DNA from: Agrobacterium tumefaciens
Lineage (GTDB): Bacteria; Pseudomonadota; Alphaproteobacteria; Rhizobiales; Rhizobiaceae
Assembly (NCBI GenBank): GCA_017744915.1
Contig: JAGIAH010000002.1
Coordinates: forward strand, 434,001 to 498,000
Length of the DNA stretch: 64,000 nucleotides
Direction: 5' to 3'
A model generated the notes under the pieces. It did no database searches. It was not told the origin of the DNA and was given only the letters and a program-made list of their open reading frames with translations. Positions 37,171 to 47,922 of the stretch are shown piece by piece; the stretch's first letter is position 1, and each line of letters starts with the position of its first letter. The position numbers and the translations under genes were made by a program.

Positions 37171-38424
37171 ATGACGCGTTTTAATGCCTTCAATCTTTTG
37201 CGGAATGCCCTGACCGGCCACAAGAACTGGGACGAGCAATGGCCCGACAGCCAGCCGAAAGCCGAATATGACGTGGTCATCGTCGGCGCCGGTGGCCATG
37301 GTCTCGGTGCCGCCTATTATCTGGCCAGCCAGCACGGCATCACCAATGTCGCCGTCATCGACAAGGGCTGGCTCGGCGGCGGCAATACCGGCCGCAACAC
37401 GACGATCATCCGTTCCAACTATCTCTATGACGAAAGCGCCCGTCTTTATGACCATGCTGTCGATCTGTGGGAGAACCTGAGCCAGGAACTGAACTACAAC
37501 GTCATGTATTCCCGGCGCGGCGTGCTGATGCTGGCCCATAATGTGCACGACGTTCAGAGCTTCAAGCGCCATATCCATTCCAACCGCTTGAACGGCGTCG
37601 ACAATCGCTGGCTCACCCCGGAAGAATGCAAGGAATATTGCCCGCCCCTGAACCTTTCGCCGAATGCCCGTTACCCTGTCATGGGCGGCGCATTGCAGGA
37701 GCGTGCGGGTACGGCACGCCACGATGCGGTTGCCTGGGGTTATGCCCGCGGTGCCGCTGCCCGTGGCGTCGATATCATTCAGAACTGCCCGGTCACCGCC
37801 ATTCGCCGCAATGCCGACGGCTCGGTTGCCGGTGTCGAAACGGCGCGCGGCTTCATCAAGGCGAAGAAGGTCGCGGTTTCCGCAGCCGGCCATACATCTG
37901 TTGTCATGGATACGGCCGGCGTCCGCCTGCCGCTCGAAAGTTATCCGTTGCAGGCGCTGGTGTCGGAGCCGATCAAGCCGATCTTCCCCTGCGTGGTCAT
38001 GTCCAATGCGGTCCACGCCTATATCAGCCAGTCCGATAAGGGCGAGCTGGTGATCGGTTCGGGCACGGACCAGTACACCTCCTATTCGCAGCGCGGCGGC
38101 CTGCCGCTCATCGAACATACGATCGCGGCCATCGTCGAAATCTTCCCGATCTTCAACCGCATGCGCATGCTGCGCAAATGGGGCGGCATCGTTGATGTCA
38201 CGCCGGATCGCTCGGCCATTCTCGGCAAGACACCGGTTGACGGGCTCTACGTCAATTGCGGCTGGGGCACGGGTGGCTTCAAGGCCACGCCGGGCGCTGC
38301 CCACACCTTCGCCTGGACCATCGCCAAAAACGAACCGCACCCGATCAACGCGCCGTTCACGCTGGAACGCTTCCGCTCCGGCCGCCTGATCGACGAGGCC
38401 GCCGCCGCCGCCGTGGCGCATTGA
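37171..38424 (+). CDS. soxB: Sarcosine oxidase subunit beta
   Basis: The 417-residue flavin subunit is part of the heterotetrameric sarcosine oxidase, which demethylates sarcosine to glycine and passes the methyl group to tetrahydrofolate. The FAD motif [18 protein letters not shown] and [15 protein letters not shown] are present. It leads the operon soxBDAG-glyA-sdaA-purU. The gene starts right after the divergent regulator; the ribosome site is weak. Confidence 0.92.
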   Translation: MTRFNAFNLLRNALTGHKNWDEQWPDSQPKAEYDVVIVGAGGHGLGAAYYLASQHGITNVAVIDKGWLGGGNTGRNTTIIRSNYLYDESARLYDHAVDLWENLSQELNYNVMYSRRGVLMLAHNVHDVQSFKRHIHSNRLNGVDNRWLTPEECKEYCPPLNLSPNARYPVMGGALQERAGTARHDAVAWGYARGAAARGVDIIQNCPVTAIRRNADGSVAGVETARGFIKAKKVAVSAAGHTSVVMDTAGVRLPLESYPLQALVSEPIKPIFPCVVMSNAVHAYISQSDKGELVIGSGTDQYTSYSQRGGLPLIEHTIAAIVEIFPIFNRMRMLRKWGGIVDVTPDRSAILGKTPVDGLYVNCGWGTGGFKATPGAAHTFAWTIAKNEPHPINAPFTLERFRSGRLIDEAAAAAVAH

Positions 38425-38436
38425 GGAGCTGACCCC

Positions 38437-38757
38437 ATGCTTTTGATCCGCTGCCCCTATTGCAACGAAACACTGCCCGAAGCCGAATTTACCTATGCCG
38501 GGCAGGCCCATATCGTCCGCGCCGCCGACCCGTCGTCGCAGACCGACGAACAATGGGAGGAATTCCTGTTCATCCGCGAAAACGTCAAAGGTCCACATTT
38601 CGAGCGCTGGCGGCACATGCATGGTTGCGGCCGCTTCTTCAACGCCGTGCGCGACACGGTGAGCGACCGTTTCCTCACGACCTATCGCGCGGGTGAGCCG
38701 CGCCCTGAACTGTCTTCCCTGACACGCGCACCAGCAAGCTCCGAGGTGTCGAAATGA
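38437..38757 (+). CDS. soxD: Sarcosine oxidase subunit delta
   Basis: The 106-residue subunit has an N-terminal CPYCNE and a later HMHGCGRFF that together form the zinc site known in the family. GAGGAG precedes the ATG. Its stop overlaps the start of soxA (ATGA). Confidence 0.9.
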   Translation: MLLIRCPYCNETLPEAEFTYAGQAHIVRAADPSSQTDEQWEEFLFIRENVKGPHFERWRHMHGCGRFFNAVRDTVSDRFLTTYRAGEPRPELSSLTRAPASSEVSK

Positions 38758-41744
38758 ACTCCTATCGCGTTTCCGGCCGTGGCCGGGTGGATGCTGCCCG
38801 TTCCGTGAGCTTCACCTTCGACGGCAAGACCTATCGCGGCGTCAGGGGCGACACCGTTGCTTCCGCGCTTCTTGCCAATGGCGTGCATCTGATGGGCCGC
38901 TCGTTCAAATACCACCGCCCGCGCGGCCCGGTGGCGGCGGGTTCCGAGGAGCCGAATGCGCTGATCGGCACCCGCCGTGGCGCCGGCCGGTTCGAGCCGA
39001 ATACCCGCGCCACGGTGCAGGAAATCTGGAACGGGCTGGAAACCACCTCGCAGAACAAATATCCGAGCCTGAAATTCGATATCGGCGCTGTCAACGACAT
39101 GGCCTATATGCTGTTTTCGGCCGGCTTCTACTACAAGACCTTCATGTGGCCGAAGAGCTTCTGGAACAAGGTCTATGAGCCCTTCATCCGCGCGGCAGCG
39201 GGTCTCGGCGTTTCTCCCAAGGAGGAAGACCCGGACACCTATGCTTCGCGTAACCTGCATTGCGATGTGCTGATCGTCGGCGCCGGTCCTGCGGGTCTCG
39301 CAGCCGCGCGTGCGGCGGCGGTCGATGGTCTGAAGGTCGTGCTGGTCGATGAAAATGCAGAAGCCGGCGGCACGCTGCTGTCGGAACCGCAGGCGAAGAT
39401 TGATGGCAAGCCCGCCTGGACCTGGCTGGTGGATGAATTGAAGGCCCTGAAGGATCAGGGCGTCAAGGTAATGACCCGCACGACGGCGATTGCCTATTAC
39501 CACCAGAACATGATCGGCCTTTGCGAAAAGCTGACCGACCATCTTGAAACCGTACCGAAGGATACGCCGCGCGAACGCCTGTGGCGCGTTCGGGCACGTC
39601 AGGTGGTGCTGGCGCAGGGCGCGCTGGAAAAGCCGCTGGTCTTCCACGGCAATGACCGGCCGGGCGTGATGCTCGCAGGAGCGGCCCAGACCTATCTCAA
39701 CCGTTACGGCGTCAAGGTCGGCAACCGCCCGGTGGTGGTGACGAGCCATGACAGCGCCTGGTATGCGGCGTTTGATCTTCACGGTGCCGGCGCGCGCGTT
39801 CAGGCGATTGTCGATACCCGCGCCAAGGTGCGGGAAGAACTGGTGAACGAGGCGCGTGCGCTCGGCATTCCGGTCAAGCTGTCGCATACGGTCACGGCGA
39901 CGTCGGGGCGGCTGCGTGCCAAGTCTGTCCGCGTCAATCAGGTGAATGGTTCGACAGTCGCTGCGGGACGGGAGATCGCCTGCGACGCGGTGCTGATGTC
40001 GGGCGGCTGGACGCCGTCGCTGCATCTCTTTTCCCACACGCAGGGCAAGCTTGCCTGGGACGATGAGCGGACCACCTTCCTGCCTGCCATGACCAACGAG
40101 GATTGCGTGATTGCAGGCGCCGGACGCGGGCTCTGGGGCATCGAGGCCGCGCTGAAGGACGGCGCGGAGCGGGGTCGTGAAGTCGTCGCCGCACTCGGCA
40201 AGGCTGCCAATGCTTCCAGCCATACGGTGGATCATGATCGCATCGGCACTGGTGTCTCGCATACGGAGCTGCCGAGCGACCGCGACGCCGGCAAGGCCAA
40301 GGCTTTCGTCGACTACCAGAACGACGTCACCGCGAAGGATCTGAGGCTCGCCGTGCGCGAAGGCATGCGCTCCATCGAGCACGTCAAGCGTTATACGACC
40401 AACGGCATGGCCACCGATCAGGGCAAGATGTCCAACATCAACGGCCTGAACATCGCCGCACAGGCACTCGGCAAGCGCCAGCCGGAAGTGGGTCTCACCA
40501 CCTTCCGCCCGCCTTATACGCCGACGACCTTCGGCGCTTTTGCGGGCTATCACCGCGGCGAACATTTCGAGGTGACGCGCAAAACGCAGATCGACGCGTG
40601 GGCCGAGGCCCATGGCGCGGTTTATGAGCCGGTCGGGCAATGGCGTCGTGCCTGGTATTTCCCGAAGCCCGGCGAAGACATGGATGCGGCGGTTGGCCGC
40701 GAATGCCGCGCGGTGCGCCAGAGTGTCGGCATTTTTGACGCCTCGACGCTCGGCAAGATCGAAGTGGTCGGTCCGGATGCGGTCGAGTTCATGAACCGCA
40801 TGTATACCAATCCCTGGACAAAGCTAGCAGCCGGCCGCTGCCGTTATGGCCTGTTGCTCGGCGATGACGGCTTCATCCGCGATGACGGCGTCATCGGCCG
40901 CATGACCGAGGATCGTTTCCACGTCACCACCACCACGGGCGGTGCAGCCCGTGTGCTGAACATGATGGAGGATTACCTCCAGACCGAATGGCCCGATCTC
41001 AATGTGTGGCTGACCTCGACCACCGAACAATGGTCGACCATTGCGCTCAACGGGCCGAATGCGGCAAAGCTGCTCGCACCGCTCGTTGAAGGCGTCGAGC
41101 TGACGGAAGAGGCCTTCCCGCATATGTCCTGCGTGGAGTGCACGGTCGCCGGCATGCCGGCGCGGCTGTTCCGTGTCAGCTTCACCGGCGAGATCGGTTT
41201 TGAGGTCAATGTGCCCGCGCCGCTCGGCCGCAAGCTCTGGGAAATCCTGTGGGAGGCTGGTCAGCAATATGGCATTACGCCCTATGGCACCGAAACCATG
41301 CATGTGCTGCGTGCCGAGAAGGGTTACATCATCGTCGGCCAGGATACCGATGGCACGGTGACGCCCTATGACGCCGCGATGGGCTGGGCCGTGGGCAAGA
41401 ACAAGCCCGATTTCGTTGGCAAGCGCGGCCTTGCCCGCCCCGATCTGGTCGCCAAGGACCGTCGCCACCTCGTCGGCCTTCTCACCGAAGACCGCTCGAA
41501 GCTGGAAGAGGGGGCACAGATCGTTTTCGATGCGAAACAGCCGATCCCGATGAAAATGGTGGGGCATGTGACCTCCTCCTATCACTCGGATGCGGTTGGC
41601 CAGCCGATCGCGCTGGCGCTCGTCGAAGGCGGGCATGAGCGGATGGGCGAAACCGTCTATATTCCGATGCTCGACCGCACCATCGCAGCGAAAATCACCG
41701 GGATGGTCTTTGTCGATCCTGAAAACACCCGCCTGAAAATCTGA
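38754..41744 (+). CDS. soxA: Sarcosine oxidase subunit alpha
   Basis: The 996-residue subunit has an N-terminal region with a ferredoxin-like fold (residues 1-100) and a nucleotide-binding domain with DVLIVGAGPAGLAAARAA near 165-182. Its C-terminal half (from about 620) resembles the GcvT T-protein domain, which binds tetrahydrofolate. Length and order match the family. Coupled translation with soxD is likely from the ATGA overlap. Confidence 0.93.
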   Translation: MNSYRVSGRGRVDAARSVSFTFDGKTYRGVRGDTVASALLANGVHLMGRSFKYHRPRGPVAAGSEEPNALIGTRRGAGRFEPNTRATVQEIWNGLETTSQNKYPSLKFDIGAVNDMAYMLFSAGFYYKTFMWPKSFWNKVYEPFIRAAAGLGVSPKEEDPDTYASRNLHCDVLIVGAGPAGLAAARAAAVDGLKVVLVDENAEAGGTLLSEPQAKIDGKPAWTWLVDELKALKDQGVKVMTRTTAIAYYHQNMIGLCEKLTDHLETVPKDTPRERLWRVRARQVVLAQGALEKPLVFHGNDRPGVMLAGAAQTYLNRYGVKVGNRPVVVTSHDSAWYAAFDLHGAGARVQAIVDTRAKVREELVNEARALGIPVKLSHTVTATSGRLRAKSVRVNQVNGSTVAAGREIACDAVLMSGGWTPSLHLFSHTQGKLAWDDERTTFLPAMTNEDCVIAGAGRGLWGIEAALKDGAERGREVVAALGKAANASSHTVDHDRIGTGVSHTELPSDRDAGKAKAFVDYQNDVTAKDLRLAVREGMRSIEHVKRYTTNGMATDQGKMSNINGLNIAAQALGKRQPEVGLTTFRPPYTPTTFGAFAGYHRGEHFEVTRKTQIDAWAEAHGAVYEPVGQWRRAWYFPKPGEDMDAAVGRECRAVRQSVGIFDASTLGKIEVVGPDAVEFMNRMYTNPWTKLAAGRCRYGLLLGDDGFIRDDGVIGRMTEDRFHVTTTTGGAARVLNMMEDYLQTEWPDLNVWLTSTTEQWSTIALNGPNAAKLLAPLVEGVELTEEAFPHMSCVECTVAGMPARLFRVSFTGEIGFEVNVPAPLGRKLWEILWEAGQQYGITPYGTETMHVLRAEKGYIIVGQDTDGTVTPYDAAMGWAVGKNKPDFVGKRGLARPDLVAKDRRHLVGLLTEDRSKLEEGAQIVFDAKQPIPMKMVGHVTSSYHSDAVGQPIALALVEGGHERMGETVYIPMLDRTIAAKITGMVFVDPENTRLKI

Positions 41745-41757
41745 CCCGGAGATGACA

Positions 41758-42312
41758 ATGAACATGCGCGTTTCCTCCCCCGTTGCCGGCACGCTGGCCG
41801 AGAGCAAAGCAGCCCGGGTCACCATTCTGCCGACACAGGCGCGGCTGTCGCTGCGCGCACGCGGCGATCTGGCGGCGCTCAACGCCGCCCTTGGTCTCAC
41901 CTTGCCCGACCGCATCGGTGCCCGCGCCGCTTCCGGTGAAACCGAGGTGCTGCGGCTCGGTCCCGATGAGTGGACCATCCTTACTCCAGTTGGCGAGATC
42001 GACCGGCTGATCGCCGCCTGCGCGGGCGTTTATGCGAGCCATCCGCATAGCCTCGTCGATATTTCCGGACGCGAGGTGACACTTCTGATCGAAGGCCCGC
42101 AGGCCGCCGAACTGCTGACGCTTGGCTGCGCCCGCGACATCGACACCATTGCGGTGGGCGAGGGGCGCCGGACGATTTTTGATGGCGTCAGCGTCGTGCT
42201 CTGGCGCGATGCGGAAAACCGTTTCCGCATGGATATCTGGAACAGTTTCGTATCGCATCTTGGCCATCTGCTTGAAACCGGCTGCAAGGAACTTGCGGCG
42301 GACATCGCCTGA
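41758..42312 (+). CDS. soxG: Sarcosine oxidase subunit gamma
   Basis: The 184-residue subunit resembles the GcvT-like gamma chain of sarcosine oxidase (LRLGPDEWTIL, DISGREVTLLIEGPQAAELL). ATG at 41758 is preferred because GGAG lies 6 nt upstream, rather than the ATG at 41752. It closes the four sox genes. Confidence 0.87.
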   Translation: MNMRVSSPVAGTLAESKAARVTILPTQARLSLRARGDLAALNAALGLTLPDRIGARAASGETEVLRLGPDEWTILTPVGEIDRLIAACAGVYASHPHSLVDISGREVTLLIEGPQAAELLTLGCARDIDTIAVGEGRRTIFDGVSVVLWRDAENRFRMDIWNSFVSHLGHLLETGCKELAADIA

Positions 42313-42330
42313 TTCTCAGAGGAGAAAACA

Positions 42331-43599
42331 ATGCTCAACCGTCTGTCACACAATACCGTCTCGGACACGGTGATCGCCGACGCCATCGCCGAGGAACTCG
42401 ATCGCCAGAAGACGCAGATCGAGCTGATCGCCTCGGAAAACATCGTTTCCGCCGATGTTCTGGCGGCACAGGGCTCGGTGCTGACCAACAAATATGCCGA
42501 AGGCTATCCCGGCAAGCGCTATTACGGCGGCTGCGAATTCGTCGACAAGGTCGAACAGGTCGCCATCGACCGGCTGAAGCAGCTTTTCGGCGCGGAATTT
42601 GCCAATGTGCAGCCGCATTCCGGCGCGCAGGCCAATCAGGCAGTGTTTCTGGCGCTGCTGCAGCCGGGCGACCGGATCATGGGCATGTCGCTTGCCCATG
42701 GCGGCCATCTGACCCACGGTTCGCCGGTCACGATGTCGGGCAAATGGTTCGACGTCGTTTCTTATGAGGTCGATGCCGATACGCACCTGATCGACATGGA
42801 AAAGGTGCGCGCACGGGCGCTGGAAACGAAGCCGAAGCTGATCGTGGCGGGCGCATCGGCCTATCCGCGCCAGATCGATTTTGCCGGTTTCCGTGAGATC
42901 GCCGATGAAGTCGGTGCCTATCTGATGGTTGACATGGCCCATTATGCCGGCCTGATCGCCGGCGGCAAATATCCGAACCCGGTGCCGCATGCCCATGTCG
43001 TCACCTCGACCACCCACAAGACCCTGCGCGGCCCACGCGGCGGCGTGATCCTGACCAATGATGCCGATCTCGCCAAGAAGCTGAACTCGGCCGTCTTCCC
43101 CGGCAACCAGGGCGGCCCGCTGATGCATGTCATCGCCGCGAAGGCCGTGGCTTTCGGCGAGGCGCTGCGCCCGGAATTTTCCGATTACGCCGGTCAGGTC
43201 ATCGCCAATGCTCAGGCACTGGCGAAAGTGCTGACGGAAGGTGGTCTCGGCATCGTCTCGGGCGGAACCGACAGCCATATGGTGCTGGTCGATCTGCGCC
43301 CGAAAGGCGTGACCGGCAAGATTGCCGAAATTGCCCTGGAGCGGGCGGGTCTCACCTGCAACAAGAATGCCATTCCAAATGATCCGGAAAAGCCCTTCGT
43401 CACCTCGGGTATTCGGCTCGGCAGCTCCGCCGGCACCACGCGCGGTTTCGGCGTCGCCGAATTCGAGCAGATCGGCACGCTGATCCTGCGCGTCATCGAT
43501 GCGCTTTCGGTGAATGCCGAAGGCGACAGCGCCGTCGAGGCCGAGGTGCGGGCGCAGGTTGCTGCACTTTGCGACGCTTTCCCGATCTACGGTTCGTAA
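42331..43599 (+). CDS. glyA: Serine hydroxymethyltransferase
   Basis: The 422-residue PLP enzyme converts glycine plus methylene-tetrahydrofolate to serine. The PLP lysine is in [14 protein letters not shown], and the [15 protein letters not shown] and [11 protein letters not shown] motifs are present. In this operon it uses the glycine and one-carbon unit made by sarcosine oxidase. AGAGGAG precedes the ATG. Its stop is directly followed by the next ATG. Confidence 0.94.
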   Translation: MLNRLSHNTVSDTVIADAIAEELDRQKTQIELIASENIVSADVLAAQGSVLTNKYAEGYPGKRYYGGCEFVDKVEQVAIDRLKQLFGAEFANVQPHSGAQANQAVFLALLQPGDRIMGMSLAHGGHLTHGSPVTMSGKWFDVVSYEVDADTHLIDMEKVRARALETKPKLIVAGASAYPRQIDFAGFREIADEVGAYLMVDMAHYAGLIAGGKYPNPVPHAHVVTSTTHKTLRGPRGGVILTNDADLAKKLNSAVFPGNQGGPLMHVIAAKAVAFGEALRPEFSDYAGQVIANAQALAKVLTEGGLGIVSGGTDSHMVLVDLRPKGVTGKIAEIALERAGLTCNKNAIPNDPEKPFVTSGIRLGSSAGTTRGFGVAEFEQIGTLILRVIDALSVNAEGDSAVEAEVRAQVAALCDAFPIYGS

Positions 43600-44994
43600 A
43601 TGTTCCTGTCGGTCTTTGATATATTCAAGATCGGCATTGGCCCATCGTCTTCTCATACGATGGGGCCCATGGTCGCGGCCGCGCGGTTTCTTGACGATCT
43701 GCGCGGCGGTGACAAGATCCCGGGGGCGGGAGACCTGTTCGGTCTGCGGGCGAGCCTGCACGGTTCGCTCGCCTTCACCGGCAAGGGCCATGCGACGGAT
43801 CGCGCCGTCATCCTTGGCCTGTGCGGTTTGAAGCCGGATACGCTCGATCCCGACCGGGTTGAAGAGATCGAGGCGGAGGTGCGCAGCACCGGTTTCGTCC
43901 GGCCCGAGGGGCTGCCGGCGCTGCGGTTCGACCCGGACAAGGATCTGGTCTTCGATTATGGCCCGCCGCTTCCCGGCCATGCCAACGGGCTGATCCTCAG
44001 CGCCTGCGACCGCCAGGGGAACACCTATCACCGGGAGGTTTATTATTCGATCGGCGGCGGCTTCGTCGTCACCGAAACCGAGCTGCAAAGGTCGGCCGGG
44101 GGAGCGGGTGCCGGCAAGCAGCATCCGGTGCCTTATCCCTTCAGCACGGCGGCGGAAATGCTGCGCATGGGCCGCGCATCCGGCAAGACCATCGCCCAGA
44201 TGAAGCGGGCGAATGAGGAGGTTGTCTACGGATCGGAACTGAATGCGCGGCTGGACCGCGTCTGGGAGGTCATGGAAAGCTGCATCGAGCGCGGCTTGAC
44301 GCAGGAGGGCATTTTGCCCGGCGGACTGAAGGTGAGACGCCGGGCCAAGGCGATCCACGCGCAATTGCAATCGGAACGCGGGCTCAATCTTACCCAGCCG
44401 CATCAGGCCAATGACTGGATGAGCGTCTACGCCATGGCGGTGAATGAGGAAAACGCCGCCGGTGGCCGCGTGGTCACCTCCCCCACCAATGGCGCGGCGG
44501 GCGTGGTGCCGGCGGTGGCACGCTATTATCTCGACCATTGCGTTGGTGCACACCGGGAAGGCATTCGCGATCTTCTGCTTGTGGCGGCGGCCATCGGCGG
44601 TCTCATCAAGCACAATGCCTCGATCTCGGGGGCGGAAGTTGGCTGCCAGGGCGAGGTGGGTTCGGCGGCGGCCATGGCGGCGGCCGGGCTTTGCGCGGTT
44701 TTAGGCGGCAGCAACGCGCAGGTGGAAAATGCCGCCGAAATCGCGCTGGAGCATCATCTCGGCATGACCTGTGATCCGGCGGCGGGGCTGGTTCAGGTTC
44801 CCTGCATCGAACGCAACGCGCTCGGTGCGATCAAGGCCGTCTCTGCGGCCAGCCTTTCGCTGCGCGGCGACGGCACCCATTTCATGCCGCTCGACAATTG
44901 CATCACCGTGATGCGCGAGACCGGCCGCGACATGCATGTGAAATACAAGGAAACCTCGCAGGGCGGCATCGCCGTCAATCTGCCCGAGTGCTGA
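43600..44994 (+). CDS. sdaA: L-serine dehydratase, Fe-S type
   Basis: The 464-residue enzyme deaminates serine to pyruvate, feeding the carbon into central metabolism. It has the N-terminal [21 protein letters not shown] motif, the [17 protein letters not shown] stretch, and cysteines in [17 protein letters not shown] and the later [16 protein letters not shown]. It starts with no gap after glyA, so it is co-translated. Confidence 0.92.
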   Translation: MFLSVFDIFKIGIGPSSSHTMGPMVAAARFLDDLRGGDKIPGAGDLFGLRASLHGSLAFTGKGHATDRAVILGLCGLKPDTLDPDRVEEIEAEVRSTGFVRPEGLPALRFDPDKDLVFDYGPPLPGHANGLILSACDRQGNTYHREVYYSIGGGFVVTETELQRSAGGAGAGKQHPVPYPFSTAAEMLRMGRASGKTIAQMKRANEEVVYGSELNARLDRVWEVMESCIERGLTQEGILPGGLKVRRRAKAIHAQLQSERGLNLTQPHQANDWMSVYAMAVNEENAAGGRVVTSPTNGAAGVVPAVARYYLDHCVGAHREGIRDLLLVAAAIGGLIKHNASISGAEVGCQGEVGSAAAMAAAGLCAVLGGSNAQVENAAEIALEHHLGMTCDPAAGLVQVPCIERNALGAIKAVSAASLSLRGDGTHFMPLDNCITVMRETGRDMHVKYKETSQGGIAVNLPEC

Positions 44995-45013
44995 TCCATC
45001 AAGGGGGAGCAGG

Positions 45014-45898
45014 ATGACCACCTATATCATGAAAGTCGCGTGCCCGGCGCGTAGCGGCATCGTCGCCGCCGTATCCGGTTATCTTGCCCGGTCCGGCTGC
45101 AACATCAACGACAGTTCGCAATTCACAGACCAGGAGACGGGCCGCTTCTTCATGCGGTTGAGCTTCGTTTCCGAGCAGGGGGCGGGCCGTGATGCGCTGC
45201 TTGACGGGTTTGGTCCCGTCGCGGCCGATTTCGATATGGAATATGACATTCACGACCTTTCGCGAAAGACGAAGGTCGTGATCATGGTCTCGCGCTTCGG
45301 CCATTGCCTGAACGATCTGCTTTATCGCTCCCGCATCGGCGCGTTGCCGGTCGAGATCGTGGCGGTGATCTCCAATCACCTCGATTACCAGAAGCAGGTG
45401 GTGAATGAGGATATTCCCTTTCACCACATCCGCGTGACGCCGGAAACGAAGCCCGAGGCCGAGGCGGCGATCCTGCAGGTGGTGCAGGATAACGGGGCGG
45501 AACTCGTCGTGCTTGCGCGCTACATGCAGGTCCTGTCGGACCGTCTGTGTCAGGAAATGTCGGGCCGCATCATCAACATCCACCATTCCTTCCTGCCGTC
45601 TTTCAAGGGTGCAAATCCCTATAAGCAGGCCTATGAACGTGGCGTACGGCTGATCGGGGCGACCGCTCATTACGTCACCGCCGATCTCGATGAAGGGCCG
45701 ATCATCGAGCAGGATACGATCCGCGTGACCCACGCCCAGAGCGCGATGGATTATGTGAGCCTGGGGCGGGACGTGGAAAGCCAGGTTCTGGCCCGCGCCA
45801 TCCACGCCCATATTCACCACCGGGTCTTCCTGAACGGAAACAAGACGGTCGTCTTCCCCGCATCGCCCGGAGAACATGTCTCCGAGCGCATGGGCTGA
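45014..45898 (+). CDS. purU: Formyltetrahydrofolate deformylase
   Basis: The 294-residue enzyme hydrolyses 10-formyl-tetrahydrofolate to formate, freeing folate during heavy one-carbon release. It has an N-terminal ACT domain (SGIVAAVSGYLARSGCNIND) and a C-terminal formyl-transfer domain with HHSFLPSFKGANPY and the catalytic aspartate region DLDEGPIIEQD. It ends the sox operon; GGGGGAG precedes the start. Confidence 0.92.
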   Translation: MTTYIMKVACPARSGIVAAVSGYLARSGCNINDSSQFTDQETGRFFMRLSFVSEQGAGRDALLDGFGPVAADFDMEYDIHDLSRKTKVVIMVSRFGHCLNDLLYRSRIGALPVEIVAVISNHLDYQKQVVNEDIPFHHIRVTPETKPEAEAAILQVVQDNGAELVVLARYMQVLSDRLCQEMSGRIINIHHSFLPSFKGANPYKQAYERGVRLIGATAHYVTADLDEGPIIEQDTIRVTHAQSAMDYVSLGRDVESQVLARAIHAHIHHRVFLNGNKTVVFPASPGEHVSERMG

Positions 45899-45923
45899 CG
45901 TGACCGCCAGCGATTAACGGCTG

Positions 45924-47150
45924 TTATTCGGCGGGCTGCGCTGCGGCCGCAGTGTCGGCGCGCTCGCGGTCGCCGGAAAGGCTGCGCTGACCGAGACCGA
46001 TGATGGTGACTGTCGAGAGGCTCGCGACGACCGACACCCAGAAGCCATTGTTGGGGCCGAAATTGTCGATCACCCAGCCGGAGACGAAGGCACCGAACGC
46101 CATGCCGATACCGATGCCGGTCATGACCCAGGTGACACCCTCCGTCAGCATCGATTCCGGCACGCGGCGCTCGATCAGGCCGAATGAGGTGATGAAGATC
46201 GGCGAGATGGCAATGCCGCTGAGGAAGACGGCAAAGGCGAGCAGTGCGACGCTGGTATTGGCGACGAGGAGCGGCAGCGTGGTGAGTGCAAGCACGCTGA
46301 CGGCGATCAGCAGTTGGCGTTGCAATGGCATTTTCGGGTTGATCGCGCCGAGAATGAGGCCGACCACGAAGGAACCGATGGCATAAACGCCGATGACGAG
46401 GCTTGCGGATTCCGGCTGACCGAGTTGTTTGGTAATCGCGACGGCGCTTACTTCGGCCGTGGCGAAAGTCGAGCCGACAAAGATCAGGGCGAGCGTGATG
46501 ATCTGGACCGGGCGCAGGGAGATGGCCGAACGCTGCCGGTGTCCGTTTTCAACCGGCCGCACCTTCGGTTCGGTCGAACGTTGCAGCAGGAAGGCAAAGG
46601 TGCCGAGCGCCAGGAAGGCGGTGCTGATCATCATGCCGGCCTCCGGAAAGAGGGAAACCGCAAGGCCGACGGAAAGCGAGGCGCCGGCGATATAGACAAG
46701 TTCGTCGGCGGCGGATTCAAAGGCGAAAGCCGTGTTGAGTTCCGGCCGGTCGCGGAAGATTTCCGTCCAGCGTGCGCGCATCATGGCGGGAATGCTGGGC
46801 ATGGCGGCGGCGAGGAAGGCCGAAAGGAAGAGCGTCCAGGCCGGCCACCTCTGATGTGTCGCGATAATCAGCGCCGCGAAGGCGATGACCGAGACGATGG
46901 TGGCAGGGATGAGGATGCGGCTCTGCCCCTTGCGATCCACCAGCCGGGAGATTTGCGGCGATGCCGCGGCGTTGGTCAAGGCGAAGGTGGCGGAGACGGC
47001 GCCGGCCAGCCAATATTCCCCATGGGTCTGCGACAGCATGGCGACGATGCCGATCGGGGCCATGGCGATGGGAAGGCGGGCGAAGAAGCCGGCGGCGGAA
47101 AAGCCTTTTGCACCTGGAGCGCGGAAAATTTCTCTGTATGGATTAGACAT
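45924..47150 (-). CDS. MFS transporter
   Basis: The 408-residue protein has about twelve hydrophobic helices with an MFS-style duplicated layout and basic loops (SRLVDRKGQSRILIPA). Substrate unknown; drug export is common in such repressor-linked genes. It is divergent from a TetR gene and shares its operator region, so it is probably induced by a compound that TetR senses. AAGGTG precedes the ATG. Confidence 0.83.
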   Translation of the reverse strand: MSNPYREIFRAPGAKGFSAAGFFARLPIAMAPIGIVAMLSQTHGEYWLAGAVSATFALTNAAASPQISRLVDRKGQSRILIPATIVSVIAFAALIIATHQRWPAWTLFLSAFLAAAMPSIPAMMRARWTEIFRDRPELNTAFAFESAADELVYIAGASLSVGLAVSLFPEAGMMISTAFLALGTFAFLLQRSTEPKVRPVENGHRQRSAISLRPVQIITLALIFVGSTFATAEVSAVAITKQLGQPESASLVIGVYAIGSFVVGLILGAINPKMPLQRQLLIAVSVLALTTLPLLVANTSVALLAFAVFLSGIAISPIFITSFGLIERRVPESMLTEGVTWVMTGIGIGMAFGAFVSGWVIDNFGPNNGFWVSVVASLSTVTIIGLGQRSLSGDRERADTAAAAQPAE

Positions 47151-47186
47151 CGGGATGCACCTTGTTCAGAGGGTGTCCACCACATA

Positions 47187-47201
47187 CATACGTGGCGTAT
47201 G
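47187..47201. promoter_or_regulatory. TetR operator 1 (CATACG-N3-CGTATG)
   Basis: A perfect inverted repeat CATACG-TGG-CGTATG lies in the 122-bp gap between the divergent MFS and TetR genes. It is the copy nearest the MFS gene. Confidence 0.65.
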
Positions 47202-47216
47202 TGAATGAGATAATTG

Positions 47217-47231
47217 CATACGGAGCGTATG
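47217..47231. promoter_or_regulatory. TetR operator 2 (CATACG-N3-CGTATG)
   Basis: A second perfect copy, CATACG-GAG-CGTATG, is 30 bp from the first, about three helical turns, so both lie on the same face of the DNA. Confidence 0.65.
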
Positions 47232-47239
47232 TCAACTAA

Positions 47240-47254
47240 TATACGCGTCGTATG
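47240..47254. promoter_or_regulatory. TetR operator 3 (imperfect)
   Basis: TATACG-CGT-CGTATG differs from the other two by one base in the left arm. It overlaps an in-frame ATG (47252), which argues that tetR starts further downstream, at the TTG at 47273. Confidence 0.5.
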
Positions 47255-47272
47255 CGAAGATTGGAGAAAAAA

Positions 47273-47866
47273 TTGCGTAAACCTCGCAGTGAAATGATTG
47301 CCGAGACGCGGGCGAAGCTTCTGACTGCCGGCCGTGAGGCCTTTGGCAGCATCGGTTACGCGGAAGCATCGATGGACGACTTCACCGCCGGGGCAGGTCT
47401 CACCCGCGGCGCGCTCTATCATCATTTTCGCGATAAAAAGGGTCTGCTGATGGCCGTTGTGGCCGAAATCGACGCGGAGATGACGAAAAGGCTCTGTGAC
47501 ATCTCCTCAAGGGCCGAGACCCGGTGGCAGGGTTTTGTCGAGGAAAATCTCGGTTACGTGCGCATGGCTCTGGAACCCGAAATCCAGCGGATCATGTTTC
47601 GCGATGGGCCGGCGGTTCTCGGCGATCCATCCCGCTGGCCAAATGCCAATGGCTGTATCTCAGCCGTTGCGCGCAGCCTCAGCGCGCTGAAGGAAGAGGG
47701 CACCATCGGCGATATCGATCCGGAGGCATGCGCCCGTTTCATCAATGCGGCGAGCAGCAGTGCCGCCCAATGGATCGCGAATTCCGACGACCCGGAGACG
47801 ACCTCGAAACGGGCTGTGGACAGTTTCCGGACTTTTCTGGAAGGCTTGCGGATCAAGAAAGACTGA
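47273..47866 (+). CDS. TetR-family transcriptional regulator
   Basis: The 197-residue protein has a TetR helix-turn-helix (TAGREAFGSIGYAEASMDDFTAGAGLTRGALYHHFRDKKGLL) and a variable ligand domain. A TTG at 47273 is chosen: GGAG lies 8 nt upstream, while the ATG at 47252 has no ribosome site and falls in an operator. It should repress the MFS gene and itself. Confidence 0.85.
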   Translation: MRKPRSEMIAETRAKLLTAGREAFGSIGYAEASMDDFTAGAGLTRGALYHHFRDKKGLLMAVVAEIDAEMTKRLCDISSRAETRWQGFVEENLGYVRMALEPEIQRIMFRDGPAVLGDPSRWPNANGCISAVARSLSALKEEGTIGDIDPEACARFINAASSSAAQWIANSDDPETTSKRAVDSFRTFLEGLRIKKD

Positions 47867-47922
47867 GCCGCAGCCTTACAAGGCTCTGCGAATTTCCCGC
47901 AACGCCCGATATGGTGGGTTGC

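Noticed and set aside
38682..40640. A 652-residue minus-strand open frame across soxA
   Set aside because: soxA motifs are clear on the plus strand; the frame has no recognisable domain.
42346..44613. A 755-residue minus-strand open frame across glyA and sdaA
   Set aside because: Both plus-strand genes are certain by motif and operon context; the antisense frame is compositional.
47252..47866. The ATG at 47252 as the tetR start
   Set aside because: No ribosome site precedes it and it lies in an operator; the TTG at 47273 has GGAG at a suitable distance.
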